A DNA stretch of 64,000 nt from NCBI RefSeq assembly GCF_004027225.2, contig NC_044282.2:63787725-63851724 (forward strand). Reading direction: 5' to 3'. The DNA is from Strigops habroptila (Eukaryota > Chordata > Aves > Psittaciformes > Psittacidae). Positions 1 through 12,300 of this stretch are shown here, one piece after another. Position numbers and translations under genes: made by a program. Each line of letters opens with the position of its first letter. Within the stretch, counting starts at the first letter, position 1. Below the pieces are notes generated by a model. The model did not search any database and was not told where the DNA came from. It was given only the letters and a program-made list of their open reading frames with translations.

Positions 1-3000
1 TAGGCAGGTTTTGGCTAGATGTATTCTGGATGCTTCTTGAGGGACAATTTGAAATACTTCAGGCCTGATTGCACAGATAATGCAATTTTATTTTGTGCTC
101 AGTTGTGAAAGTGAATTCTGAGGTTGTCAGCTAAGTGTAAGAAAATGAGGAAAAAACAGTGATTGTAAGCAACTGGTTTAATTGACTTGCCTAGTATTAC
201 ATTGGTCTGAGAAAGAAGGCAGTGTCATTGCTTCTAAACTGTGAGTGTGTGTGCACGTGTGTGTGTGCACTGACTCTCTACATACAGAACAACAGTGGTA
301 ATAAATTCAAACACTTGACAACTTTGTGTCAAGGTGTCCAAAAGAAAACCTGAGATTTGTTTGTGAGTTTTTATGGATCGTGTACTTGAAATGACTACAG
401 TTGGGTTGGCATGGAAGCGTCTAAGAATCATGTTTTTCAGTTGTAAGTGAAAGAATTAAAGTCTTTTTTCCAGAAGTACTGACTAGACAGAGGTAAGCTT
501 CTCTAAGTTTAGTTAGAGAATTAAACTTGGAGTTACTTGGAGTCTGATGCTTTAAGAAACAATAAATAACACAGCATTTGTGATCCTTTTGAAAGTGCTA
601 GTAATAGTGCAAGGCTTGGTGATTCTGCTATGTAAGGCAATGATTTTAAGTTCTTATTGGTCAGTGGATCTGACCTCTACCACAGCTGTTTATGGAGCAC
701 ACACTAATTTAGGTATTCAAGCCAGTGTCAAACATGCTCAGCAGTCATACTTCTCTTGACAGTAAGTAGTGTATTGCATGCTTAGTACTTCTGGGGTTTT
801 GGCTTCAGAAGTCTTGTAATGAGTACCCAAATGTAGGGGTTTATCAACTGTTGATGGATTGAAAAAAGTAGCAAGTAGCAAGGAGCTGTAAGTGCTGTCC
901 AGCCGAGAGGAGAGCACGGATAAATCCAAGTCAAAATAATAAAAAAGAAGAACTGAGAAAACTTTTGCGGTTCAATTTGTACAGGTATGTTGGTGTTCTC
1001 ACCATCCCTCTGCAGCTGAGATAGCAGTCAATTCCCGTGGGAGAGTGATCAGAGCACTGATTTCTTAAGCTGTTCAGAAAAAAAGGAGCAAACCCCCTGC
1101 ACATTCATGCTTCAGGGGTAGATAACAAACACCAATGTAACCTTCTTTCACACTGCTACATGCCGCACTTCATATTCAACCTGCGTGCTACATGCTACAC
1201 GTAATGTTGTGATTCCACTGACTTGGTGGTGGCCTCCTGAGTTCTTGGTAAAAGGGAGTAAGTTGAAATGACTAATGTGGGAAAGCCAGTCTTGAACATG
1301 CAAATTACAGCAGCGAAAACTTCCTAAGAGCTGTTGACCTCTCCTCCAAGTCAAGACCCCATCCTTGGCCAGAACAGCTGAGTTTTGGCTGAGGAAGAAC
1401 TGCAGAATTAAACCCTGCAACAGCAGAGCCTCCCTCTGTGGCAGAGAAGCTGTGCAGAGCTCTCCATTTATGCAGATCTCTCCCTGTGGTGAAATTACTT
1501 CTCCTTCAAAGCGGCATTTTCTTGGTTTCAGTCCTTAACTGAAGCTTCTGCAGTTGCATGCCCTCAGCTGCAACAGCTTGTGTCAGCAGCAGACACAACA
1601 CACCCGAGGGAGAGAACTGTGGCCAACAGCCCTGATTTCGATGTGTTGGGAGATGTGCTGACATTACCCCTACAAGCTGTATGTCTACTTATGATTCTCC
1701 TCAAGCTCCAGGAAGATCCCCAGCATTGTTTTCCATCAAAATGTATATGTGAAAACATGCAACCTGGGGGTAAAACATAATGACATGAGAGAACTGATCG
1801 CTATAGGAGAACCTTTATGCAAGCAAAAACTATGAATGTGAAAAAAAGAAGAAGAAAATAAAAGGACTAGGCAAGAGCCACCTTAAGGCTATTAAATTGA
1901 GAGGTATGGAAGCAGCTTCTGACTCAGAAGATCCTTAAACTGCTGATGGCTGGAAACTGGAAAGTATATCTGGGAATGCTCACTCTGTGCATTCCATTTT
2001 TAATGTGTTGCTATATGCACCCACTGCTGGCAGCTTTCCAGTGTAGGAGGATGCTTTGGTACCTTTGGTCTGACCCATTTTTATGCCACCTCTTGTTGAT
2101 TCAACTGAAAAAGGCAGATAAGGTCTTAGGGTAATATAACCCCTAATACACTCAGCACAGTAATGTGTGATGGCTGAAGGACTACTTTCACCTCACATCT
2201 GAAAGTCATATCCTGACCCTTTTTAGGTATCACCTTCTTGTTAACATCCCATTGTGAATGCCATTACTGGATCAACTCATGAGAATTATTTTTCCCTTTT
2301 GGACAAGCAAAATAAAACCTTTTTCCATTTTTATTTTAGCTGTTACGTGCATTCCCATGGTATCTAAATACACTGATTTTAGCACTGGAATTGTAATGTC
2401 TTAGCATGGTAAGAAACATTCCTCACTACAATGAGCTAATAGCTTAATGTAATATAAATTACAGTAAAGGATGTAAGAAACACAAGGCGGGAAAGGAAGA
2501 GAAGAGAAAATTGTACTGGTAACAACATGTACTTCCAAACTATGTGCATAATTAAGTGGTTTAAATTTCTGCTGGGTTTGGGGAAATTTCATGTCATTGT
2601 TCTGCTCTTTATGTAATTATGTGGTTGTACTTGACTGCACGGTGGTAAGCAAATAACACTAATTGCTTTTCTTATTGGAGGGCAGTGGACTGAAACCATG
2701 ACTTCTGTTTATCAGCTCCAGGTGATAAAAATTGTATGAAAAGGACTATTTCAGGCGGTATTAGCACCTTTCATCTCTCTCTTTCATAACAAAAGAAGCA
2801 GGTCTGACAGGCAACATAACAATGAAATCCTTCTGCTGAGTCAGATCCTCAGTTTCAAACTTACATAACTGGGATGTATTTCCATATTCCTTCTCTCCTT
2901 TTGTATGCACGAAGCTCAGACAGGAAGAATGACTGCTCCTCACAGTAGCTTAGTGTGGAAGCCTCAATGTCACAACTTAAATATGAAAAACATCTTCATA

Positions 3001-4184
3001 TATCCACTGTGGAATAATTAAATACCGCATTAAGCAAGCAAAGCAGGGTCTGCTACGGAGTGCCACCAGAGACCTTATGCTGCACAGGGGCGTGCTGAAA
3101 CTTTTCTGTTTCTTGGAACACTCATTAAATAAGAATTTGGCCAAACAGTCATTTCCTCATTTTCAGAAAAGTAACTTTAAATACATGGGGGGGGGGTGGG
3201 GGAATTAAATTATTGCAGCAAATGTAATTATTGCAGCATTTCAGGGCCATTTTCTGACTGTAACTCTGGTATGTTGTGTGATTTCTCAGGCTGTTATTTG
3301 CAATTGTATGGTGTAAATGTCTGCTAAAATCCCAGAGGTCTAGCAAACTACAACTAATTTACTAGAAACTTCATCTGGCAAGTTAGCATTTATGTCCATA
3401 GCAGAAATATCAGTAGTGTATTTACAAATAAGTCAAATGCTGAGAAAAATAAGTTTAATGTTCACAGATGGCATGTTCCTTGTTGACCATTTGAACCTAC
3501 AACAGATGTATGGACAGTTTCAGCCCTGTGGATTGTATACTCTCAAAGCTGTAATGGTTCTTTGTTAAAAAGGAAAAATAGGTACAAGTATAACAAATAC
3601 TGATAGAAAAAAAATACATTAAGAAACAAAGACCAAAGAGGAAACAAGAAGGTGAGAAACACAGCGAGTTAAATCCAATGTATGTATTTGTAGATCAGAT
3701 GATTAGATGAGCTATCTGACAGATGCAGATTTAAATCATGTCAGGCAGAATATGAAACTGAACCTCCTCCTAATTCTTCTTGGAGGAGTGCCTTTACCAC
3801 TGGGTTTCAGGGTAACACAAAATATTTGAACAGCAAACCATTTGCTTTCTTTTCTAGCTCACAAGTACCATTTCAGGTTGAACAACATGTTTTGTTTGAT
3901 ATAAGTGTAGGGTTTTGGATCCTCCTCCAAAACAAGAAGAATAACATTTGTTTTGGCTGTCTTCTGTATTGCTTCCCTCCCTCTTATTTGTCTGCTCAAC
4001 TGAAAAATCAATTACTTGCACAATCCTACACCCATTCTCCACTGACCTACTTTCAGCAGGGTTCCACTCCACATCCACCTGGGTTTGGCAGCCACAGCAA
4101 CAGAAGCTAATTCAGCTAGAACATCCTGTAAACCACTTATAACATTGAAAGTTATCTTTCTGTGCCTCCACCCATGAGGAAGCC
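1..4184. other. Upstream intergenic DNA, no gene recognised
   Basis: AT-rich DNA with short, unrelated open frames and no splice-linked coding pattern that I can recognise. A short GT-rich microsatellite lies at 241-270. A G-run interrupted by one T lies near 3187-3201. In mammals the neighbour on this side of HNRNPLL is GALM, oriented away from it; nothing here looks like a GALM exon. Confidence 0.5.
241..270. repeat. GT-rich microsatellite
   Basis: Two short (GT)n tracts separated by GCAC interruptions. The tract is imperfect. Confidence 0.7.
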
Positions 4185-5188
4185 TTCTCCTGGACAAACT
4201 GGCAAGACAGAGATGGATAGGTGGTCTGCAAGATGGGTAGAAAATGGGCTAACAGGCTCATCAGAAGGTGGTGATCAATGCTTTTTACTCAGGCTGGGAG
4301 CCTGTCAAAAGTGAGGTTCCCCAGCAATTCACACTGGTCCCCACCCTGTTCATCTGCACAATGACCTGGATGATGGGATTGAAACCACCTTCACCAAGTT
4401 TGCTGATGACACTAAACTGGATGGTGAAGTGGACACATGAGAAGGGAGAGCTATCATATGGAGAGACGAGACCTGGACAGGCTGAAAGAATGGACTAGGA
4501 AGAACAGTATAAAGTTTAACAAAGACAAGTGCAAAGTCCTGCACACTGGACAACATAAACAAAGAGCCCAGTACAGGCTAGGACCTGCATGGCGGGGAAC
4601 TGCCTTGCTGAAAGGGATCTGGGAGTCCCGAACAAGAATCAGCAGTAACTGCTGCAGCAATGAAGACAAATCAGATCCTGGGCTGCATCTACAGGGGTAT
4701 TACTAGCAGGGATAGAGATGTGATCATCCCACTGTACTCGGAGCCTGTCAGACTGCACCTGGAGTGCTGCATCCCATTCTGGTCCCCACATGTCAAGAAT
4801 AACACTGACAGACTGGGTAGGGTCTGAAGGAGGGCCACAAAGATGATCAAAGGGCAGATCTACCTGCCCTATGAGGAAAGACAGAGGGAGTTAGGTCTTA
4901 TCTTCCTGGAGGAGAGAAGGCTGGGGGCGTGGGGTTCATCACAGTCTTTCAGTACTTAAAGAGTGCCTACAAAGAGGATGGAGAATCTCTCTTCACAAAG
5001 AGCCAAGTGGAGAAGACAAGGGGCAACATGCATTGTTTTTCACAGTGAAAATAACTGATAACTAGGACCCAGAGTCCCCATCGCAGGAGGTTTTTAGGAT
5101 GCCACTGGACAGGGTGCTGGATACCTCCCCTGGGCCCCCTCCCACAAAAAGTTGGATCTTTCCAGCTCCCTTCCAGCCTGGTTAGTCC
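4185..5188 (+). mobile_element. Old CR1 LINE fragment, reverse-transcriptase part
   Basis: Frameshifted remnant of the C-terminal half of CR1 ORF2 in sense orientation. Visible pieces are a degraded VPQ motif near 4318-4326, the catalytic FADDTKL near 4397-4417, a KFNKDKCKVLH block near 4513-4545, and later segments matching the region that follows the polymerase core. Many indels and stops show it is much older than the CR1 copies in HNRNPLL intron 12. The boundaries are approximate. The right end reads like a CR1 3' tail (TTGGATC followed by CCCTTCCAGCCTGG). Confidence 0.75.
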
Positions 5189-5729
5189 AATGGCTGTGTG
5201 CAGATAAGCATGGGCTCCAAGAGCCACCTTCAGCAACACCTCCCTGAAGAAGGAGCCCTGAGCAGACGCACCTCCTGTTTGCACTGCCAGCACAGACACA
5301 TAGGCGATGCAGTGCAGCCCTATGAGTACACGCTGGCACCGTTAGAAACCGCGGTGCCAGTAACACAGCCGTGGGGGCACGCACAAAGCTGCCCAGGCAG
5401 CTCTCCACGTTCACCGAGCTTGTGGGGAGCGTACTGAGTGCGGTACTGCCCCTCACCCGGTGAGCGCCGGACCCCATCGGCCCTCCTGAGCCTCCTCTTC
5501 ATGGCCAGGGGCTGCGGGTTAGGTGTGGAGCTAACGGCTGCGCCTGAGGAGCCGCCTCACGGCTCTCTAGGTGCTCTGTGACCTTGGCAACTCGGGGCTG
5601 CAGCGCGGCGGGCCGGAGCGCTCCCCGCGGGGACACACCGGCCCGGCCGCTCCCCACGGCCCGCAGCGCCGGGGCCCGCGCCAGTATCAGCCGTGGCGCC
5701 GGGAAGCAGACAAAAGCGGTGAGGGCTGC

Positions 5730-5754
5730 GGAGGAGGAGGAGGAGGAGGAGGCG
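5730..5754 (+). repeat. (GAG)n trinucleotide repeat
   Basis: A short GAG repeat in the CpG island, followed by GGCGGCCGCC and more purine-rich sequence. It lies upstream of the likely transcription start. Confidence 0.75.
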
Positions 5755-6190
5755 GCCGCCGAGGAAAAGGCCCCGCGGCCGGAGCGCTGGGCCCGGCCCT
5801 CCCGGGCCTTCGGCGCGTCCTCCCAAGCCCTCACACATCAAAGGCCGAGGGGAGGGAGCGGAGGGAGGGGGCGGTGCCGGAGCAGCCTCTAGGGGCGGTG
5901 ACGGGCGCGCTCGCCGGCCAATCACTTTGCCGGTGCTGTCCGATTGGCATGCCTGCTGACCTATCGGCTCCGCGCCTTCGCCCCCGCCCTGACTCGGAGC
6001 CAATGGTGGCACCGGTGGCCGCCGGGGAGGCGTGCCCCGCTCCCGGCGGAGGGAGGGGTGTGTGCGGTGGGGGCCGGGACGCAGAGCATCTTCGGGGCTC
6101 GCCGCCGCCAGGATCCGGCCCCGCTCTCTCGCCGCCTGTCCCCCCCGCTTCGCCGGCAGCAGGGCTGTTCCTCCTGTCTCGGTCGCGGCC

Positions 6191-6382
6191 ATGTCGTCGC
6201 CGTCGTCTGGAGAGCGGTACGAGGAGGAGGAAGAGGAGGACGGCGCCTACGAGAGCCAGGCCAAGCGGCTGAAGCCCAGCGCCGCTGCCGAGGAGGGCGA
6301 GATCGAGTACAGCGGCGCGGAGGAGAGCGAGAGCCGGCGGGACAAGCCCCCCGCGCCGCGCGGGGCGGGCTTTTCGGGCGCG
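6191..6382 (+). CDS. HNRNPLL: HNRNPLL coding exon 1 (residues 1-64)
   Basis: Begins at the ATG in GCGGCCATGT and ends before GTGAGG; phase 0. It encodes the unstructured acidic N-terminus: [10 protein letters not shown], a run of six Glu, then YESQAKRLK (a likely nuclear-localisation patch) and EEGEIEYS. The last codons (GAGFSGA) are Gly-poor compared with mammals. Confidence 0.93.
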
Positions 6383-9300
6383 GTGAGGGACGCGGCGCGG
6401 CCGCCGGGGAGGGGCTTGGGGGGGACCTTCCACCAGGATGCCGCCGGGGGGAGGGGGCCTGCGAGCCGCCCGCCCCGCCCCACGCTCCCTCCCCTCCCCG
6501 GGGACCAGGCTCGCTTCGCTCCCCGCCGCGTTCACCCGGTGCGGGCGGCGGGCTTCATCCCCGGCCACGCGGTGCCCCCGCGGCTGGAGCCCACTGTCCC
6601 TCTCCCCCGGGCATGGAGGCGCTTCCGGTGGGGTGTGCTCCCCCCGCGCCTTTCCCGTAGCCGGGGGAAGGCGGTGGGGGAGCCGGGCTGGGTCCCGCAC
6701 TCCTCTCCCTTCTCCCCGCGGCGGGCGTGCTCGGGGTGCGCGGCTGATTGTTCCTCCCCACAGATGCCTGGGGGAGAGGGACTGAGCTCCGCAGCCTGCT
6801 GGGGCTGCGTGGTTTGGGTTTCGCAGGTCTGAGATTGCTTCTGTTCCGTGGGCAGCTTGTTGCCTCCTGGGATATTGCCATTGCAAGTTTTGTGTTTGCC
6901 CTGTTGCTGAGTGTAACTATAGAAACGTAGAGCGGGGGAAGAAAGCGAGGCAGAGGGTTTCTTTCATCCTTCTGTTTTGCCGTTGTGTCTGGCGGCATAT
7001 GGCGACAAGGTTGATGACAAGCGATTACCTCCTTTTAAAATTCACTTGTATTTCTACTATCCCCCTCCTCCCCCGAATGTGAATAAGCTGGTTCACTTAT
7101 TTTTTTGCGACATATCTTTTATTCTTCACGAATCTAAGTATCAGGATAGTCCTTGACCCATAAATTTGAGCTAGCGATACTTTTGTGTCTGCTGTTTGAT
7201 TTTTTTAGCTAATTGTCTAGCTGATTTTAACCATTTTTCTTCTTGATGGCTTTTTCTGTTTCTTCCTTGTAAAAGCAAGATCAAGAGAACATTGGTTTAA
7301 TGGCAAACCTTGTAATTTAGAATAGCTCGTTTTATGATTTTTTTAAAAATGAACTTGCTTAACACTGGGATAAGTTAATGAGAGAGCATTTGCTGTTAAC
7401 ATCTCTCAGTTAAGCCTCTTGATGGAGAGGGTGCCTGCTAAATTAGCACAAAAGATTGCCAATAAATTGCAACAAAGATACATCTCTGGAGAGAGCTATT
7501 TTAATTCTATAGTTTCTTGGGACAGAGCACTGTCTGCAGTCAGAGTTTATCAGTGGGCTCTGTCTTAAAGGTCAGTTTTCAATGACATCCATATTCTTGC
7601 TTAAGTTACGTTGGAGTTTTGTCATGTAGGAGAGCTGGAAATCACACAGTGTTTCAAATAAGAACAGGATACTGCTCTTGCCTTTCCTCTTTTCTGTGGT
7701 ATTTTATGAAATCAGCTAGTTCTTACTTTTCTCCTTTTTTTTTCCCCCTTCATTCTGGGTTCTGGCTTGCGTTGTCTTCATGTTGACTTCAGTATCTCAG
7801 TTTATTGCAGTTAATGTGCAGAGAGGCAGAAGCTGTCTTGATGATAGAGGTTAAACTAGTTCCTTAAGAATAAGCTGTAACATCAAGTGAATACATGAGA
7901 AATGAACAACTGAGTGCTTTTGTTAGTAATTTTATGTGGGGCTTTTAATAGCAAAATGCTGGCATCTTCAATTAGAGTAAGCTAATGTGAATGATAGGTT
8001 TTTTTCTCTAATAGATTAGAAAAAAGTGCAGGAAACTCATTTATTCTTTGGCATATCTTAATAGTTTATCTCCAGGTAAATGTTCTTAGCTTATAAAAGT
8101 TGTATGTGGTTCAGGGCAAAGATACATAAGATTAAGGTAGGTTGAGAGGAGGGAAGAAGTGTAAGTATCCTGGGTTGCTCAGAAGAGAGCAGAAAACCAA
8201 TAAGTGGAGCAGGAGGAACTATAGGAGATGGGGAATTAGAAACAGAAATGGGGAAAAATGGACGACCAGCGTAAAAAGAGTGGTAGGAATCTGTTAGCCT
8301 CACTGTTGTCCATGTCCTGTCCCCTCCCCACTGCCAGCGTGTGTCCTAGAATAGTGGTGAACTGTACACTCACATGGATTATATGCTTTCTTTGTATAAA
8401 AGCTGTTTTGTGGTAGGACCTGCTAGCAGGTTGGTGGGGTCTCCGTGCTGGGCTACATTTATTATTGTGGCATTTTCCCATTCCTCTGGGATTGTTTCAT
8501 TGGGTCGAATAAGCCTTTCGTGCCTCTAAATTTTGTGGGTTTTTATAAATGGGTGCCTAGAAGTCTGTGTACAAGATCCAGGTGGGAAAACTGAAAGTTT
8601 ACTCTTCTTTTTCCTCTGTTCCCAGTCCTGTGGACACTCCTCATAGCCCAGAGCTGTACCATCTTCCTCATGGCTCGTATTAAGGCTGAGGAGCATGGAG
8701 AGCCAGGAACAGACTGGAATGTTGACTGGGGTACAAGCAGGAAGTGGTCTTACAGAAGCATTCTGTGTGGGAGAGTATGATTTGGAAGAATTGACTTTTA
8801 CAGAGGCTATGTTGAGTGTTGGTGAAGCTTTAGCAGAAGAGTCAGAATTGTGGTATAGCATAGGGTCAGGACACTGGGAGAATGTGGGTCAAGAGCTGTG
8901 TTTTCAGCTCCATCCACTCTTTCTCCCTTAAATTTCAGTTTTGTTGATTAATGTTGTATTTATACAACCTGTATTTTCTGTAGCATCCACCTGCCTCACT
9001 GTCTGTGACATACCTATTCTTAAATATGTCTTTGAAGCAGGGAAGATCTGTTATCCCGTTCTTACTGTTGGGGAAGTGAGATGTGGTGTCTAAATACACA
9101 AACATAACTATACCTTATCTTGCGGTAGCTTGTAGGAATGTAAACTTGTCGCTTCTCAGCTACTCTGCTGTAACTTCCCGTATGCAGTGTTCTTGCTTTG
9201 CAGTAAATGGAAAGCAAGCAGCTCACTTTGCAACTCAGTTGCTTCATGACTATGGCAGGCAGTTGTGGTAACAGTAGCTATAAGATAGTGACTTCAGATC

Positions 9301-12300
9301 TCGACCTATTTTGCAGTGACTTGTTCATATATCCGTTTCTTAAATGAAGTACATTCTAGAAATTGGTTATGGAGTAAGAGTAAATCATCCCCTCTCCTTT
9401 GTCCTCTGTCAAAAAAAGTAGCCGTTACCTTCAAGCTAGTTCAGGTTGAATCTCCTGATGATGCTGTGTTGTGTGGGGTTTTGTTTGTTCTTTGTTTTCT
9501 AAGGGGATATTCAGATTGTGCTGAGTAGAGAGGAAAATAAAGAGTATGTCGGTTGGCAGGGACCTACAACGATCATCTAGTCCAACTGACTGACCTCTTC
9601 AGGGCAGATTCATAATTGGCAGAAGGGGACAGAGTACAAGTATTCCATTCTGTAGCAGTTGTAATCATTGAAAGGACACAATCATAGAGAGTGCCAGGAA
9701 AAGGTATGCATTAAACAAGAGAAATGATACACCAAACTCATATCCAAAACAAAACTGAATCGCCAGGTAGCTTCCCAGAGTATGAGGTGTGATTAACTGT
9801 AACCCCCAGCACCCAAAACAAACCAGCAACAACAACAAAATAAATGCAAGATATACAAAACTGGTGTGTTCTTCTACTGCCATAGAACCTGAACTTTGCC
9901 TTTTTTGCTTGGTTCTTCTGAAACACTGTTGTGCTTCACTGTATACTGGAAATACAGTCAGTGCAAAGTCACAGGAATTCAAGGGGGCGCAGAGAGAGGA
10001 GCCTCCTATACCTCTGTAGGGAAGAGACAGAACTGCTAAGGTCAGGCAGATGTGATCAGCAGGGATGATGTATGACAGAGCAAAGAATTTTATATAATGC
10101 CATCATCATGTAGTGCAACTAGCAGTTGAAGACTGTGCATGAGATGCTGTGTATCTGCTTATGAAAGTTTCCACATCGGACCATCCCCAGTGGGCATAGC
10201 TGAGATTATTGGGGAATGTACTGAGTACCTTCACCTTGCCTTTGTAGTGTGGTAATTTAAGCTACCCTTGACATTCTGCAAGGCAGTTGGATGCTCAGTC
10301 CATAATGATGATGATCAGTTATGCATTAATGAAGTTTGGGGAACTTACATAACTAATAAGAAACCTTTGGAGGCTCCCCCCCCCGTCCCCCCCCAGTTCT
10401 GTCATGTTTCTAAAAGCAATTTCAGAGCATTTAAGAGGGATGCAGCGAAAGGAAAAAGTTGAGAGTGAATAAGATGATCTGAATGGTGAGAAGTAAAATA
10501 GTATATTTAGGTACCTGAGGAGAGAAAAGCTGGAGTGCTGTCCTTTTGCAGTAAGGAGAAAAAGAGGAGGAGGTAAGCAGAGAAATGGTAAAGGAGCAGA
10601 TGGTCCAAAAAAGGTAGTACTGATTAATAGATCTAAGGTGAATATGCTGACTGGAAGGTGTCTGGCAGAAGGATAAAGGATGCATTGATGAACAAACAGT
10701 TGGTGAAAAAATCTCTATCTGGAATTGGTGAGCAGGAGAGACATCATCCTGGAGCCCGTGATGAGATGACTTTCTTCCTTTGTAGAATGGCAAATCAGTA
10801 TTTGTTAGCAAGAAAGCAGTGATATATTTGCAATTTTGACTAGAACTGTATAGGTCACCAAAGAATGTATGTTAAAATGCTACAGCCATTCTTTGAAATC
10901 TGCTGCAGTCTTACATATATGAAGTAACTTGTTTGTGCTTCAACTGCTTGGTTACGTCAGCAGTTCATGCCTCGGCTCTCTACAGAAGCTTGGTTTCAAT
11001 GTTAAGGATTTTTATGTTCTAGCTTCTTTTTGTGGTGGAAACTTTCTCTGTCCTGGTTACCGGTATTGAGCATTTAGAAAGGAAGTCTGTTTCCATTATC
11101 TATTAAATAATTGCATTTTCTGTCCAGCTAATGATTCTTCAAGAAATCGTTACCAAGCTTTCAGAAGCCCTTAAACCATACATATTAATGGATACAGCAG
11201 TAACGTTAGCTAAACTGTTCTCCTGGCTCTGGTGGAGTGCAAGTGTCGTCGGAGTTTTGCATGGGCTTTTGTGCCATTGTGGGGGTTGGCATTAGTGAAA
11301 GACTCCTTTGTAAGCAAAGAAATACTGGTAGTGGTTAATCTGTATGTGAGCAGATGCTTTGATGTAACCTTTGTCTGTGTGCCAGCTGTAGCACATGGAG
11401 TTTTCAGGGTACAATGACCATGAGATTTTGGCCAAAATCCTGTATTTTTCATCTCTGGGAACAAATTACGGCAGCAGTTGGATGAGTTGTATGCATTCTG
11501 ACCTTAGCTGTGGAGATGCTTTAGACCTACAGACAGGTTTGATTTTTCATGTGGTCTAGTGGTTTTATTTCTCCTTTTAGAGGAAATCAAGGATGATTCT
11601 AGATTTGCTTCATACTGCAGCTTGGTAGCTGCAAAATTTGTTCGACGATAACGTGTACGTCTGCCCTTTGTGAAGACTTTTTCCTCTCAAACATGTGCCT
11701 GTGGCCCATGTTCATGTCTTTCACCAGCATGCTCTGTGAATGTTAGTTTGTGGCTTCCTCGTTCAGGACTGGCTTATGCTTGGTTCTTGTTTGCTGTTTA
11801 CTGCTGCTAGTTAGAAACTATTTGAGTAAAGCAGTGCCGTCTGATTTGGCCATTTATAACCTCAACGGTTTTATCTGTATAAATTAGTTTCTGAAATGCT
11901 ATGTAGATAAATCCTTAATTTCATGGCAAGTGACTGAGATTTCACTGGTGTGTGTTGGTTTTTTTTTTTAATTATTGTTGTTATTGTTATTGTTGTTGTT
12001 ACTATTGTTAATAATATTATATTCCATGCTCTTGAGCTTCTGTGTGAGTTACTTACCATAGCGCCAGTGTTGTGGCTCGCGATTCTTGCTAAATCTCCTA
12101 CTATACAACACCCTACTAATGGACGTTTTCTGTGTGGTGTTGTGGGAGAAGGAAATTTGGCTTGGAAAGCCAAGTGTTGCTTTAACCGCAAAAGAAAGCA
12201 AAATTTGTATCTGCTGATGGCTCTGAGAATAATTCCAGTTACAAAATTGCAGACACCTCTATATGTGTATACAACTTGTGTATAATGGATTTGAAGATGC

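Larger units (their letters stand above)
5480..6760 (+). promoter_or_regulatory. HNRNPLL: CpG-island promoter of HNRNPLL
   Basis: A sharp rise in GC and CpG covers the 5' flank, exon 1 and the first 380 bases of intron 1. Upstream of the start codon are three CCAAT boxes: 5918-5922 (+), 5943-5947 (reverse, ATTGG) and 6000-6004 (+). A GC box lies near 5892-5897. No TATA box is evident. CCAAT boxes of this kind are usually bound by NF-Y. Transcription probably starts between about 6030 and 6130; this is inferred, as no initiator can be fixed. Long frames on both strands in this block are by-products of low stop-codon density. Confidence 0.8.

Noticed and set aside
1-4184. Search for GALM exons on the minus strand upstream of HNRNPLL
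   Set aside because: Gene order in mammals suggested it, but no aldose-1-epimerase motif or plausible exon was seen.
5831-6886. Long minus-strand open frame (351 codons) over the HNRNPLL promoter and exon 1
   Set aside because: It lies entirely in the CpG island, is antisense to exon 1, and is rich in Arg, Pro, Gly and Ala with no domain. GC-rich DNA has few stop codons, which explains its length.
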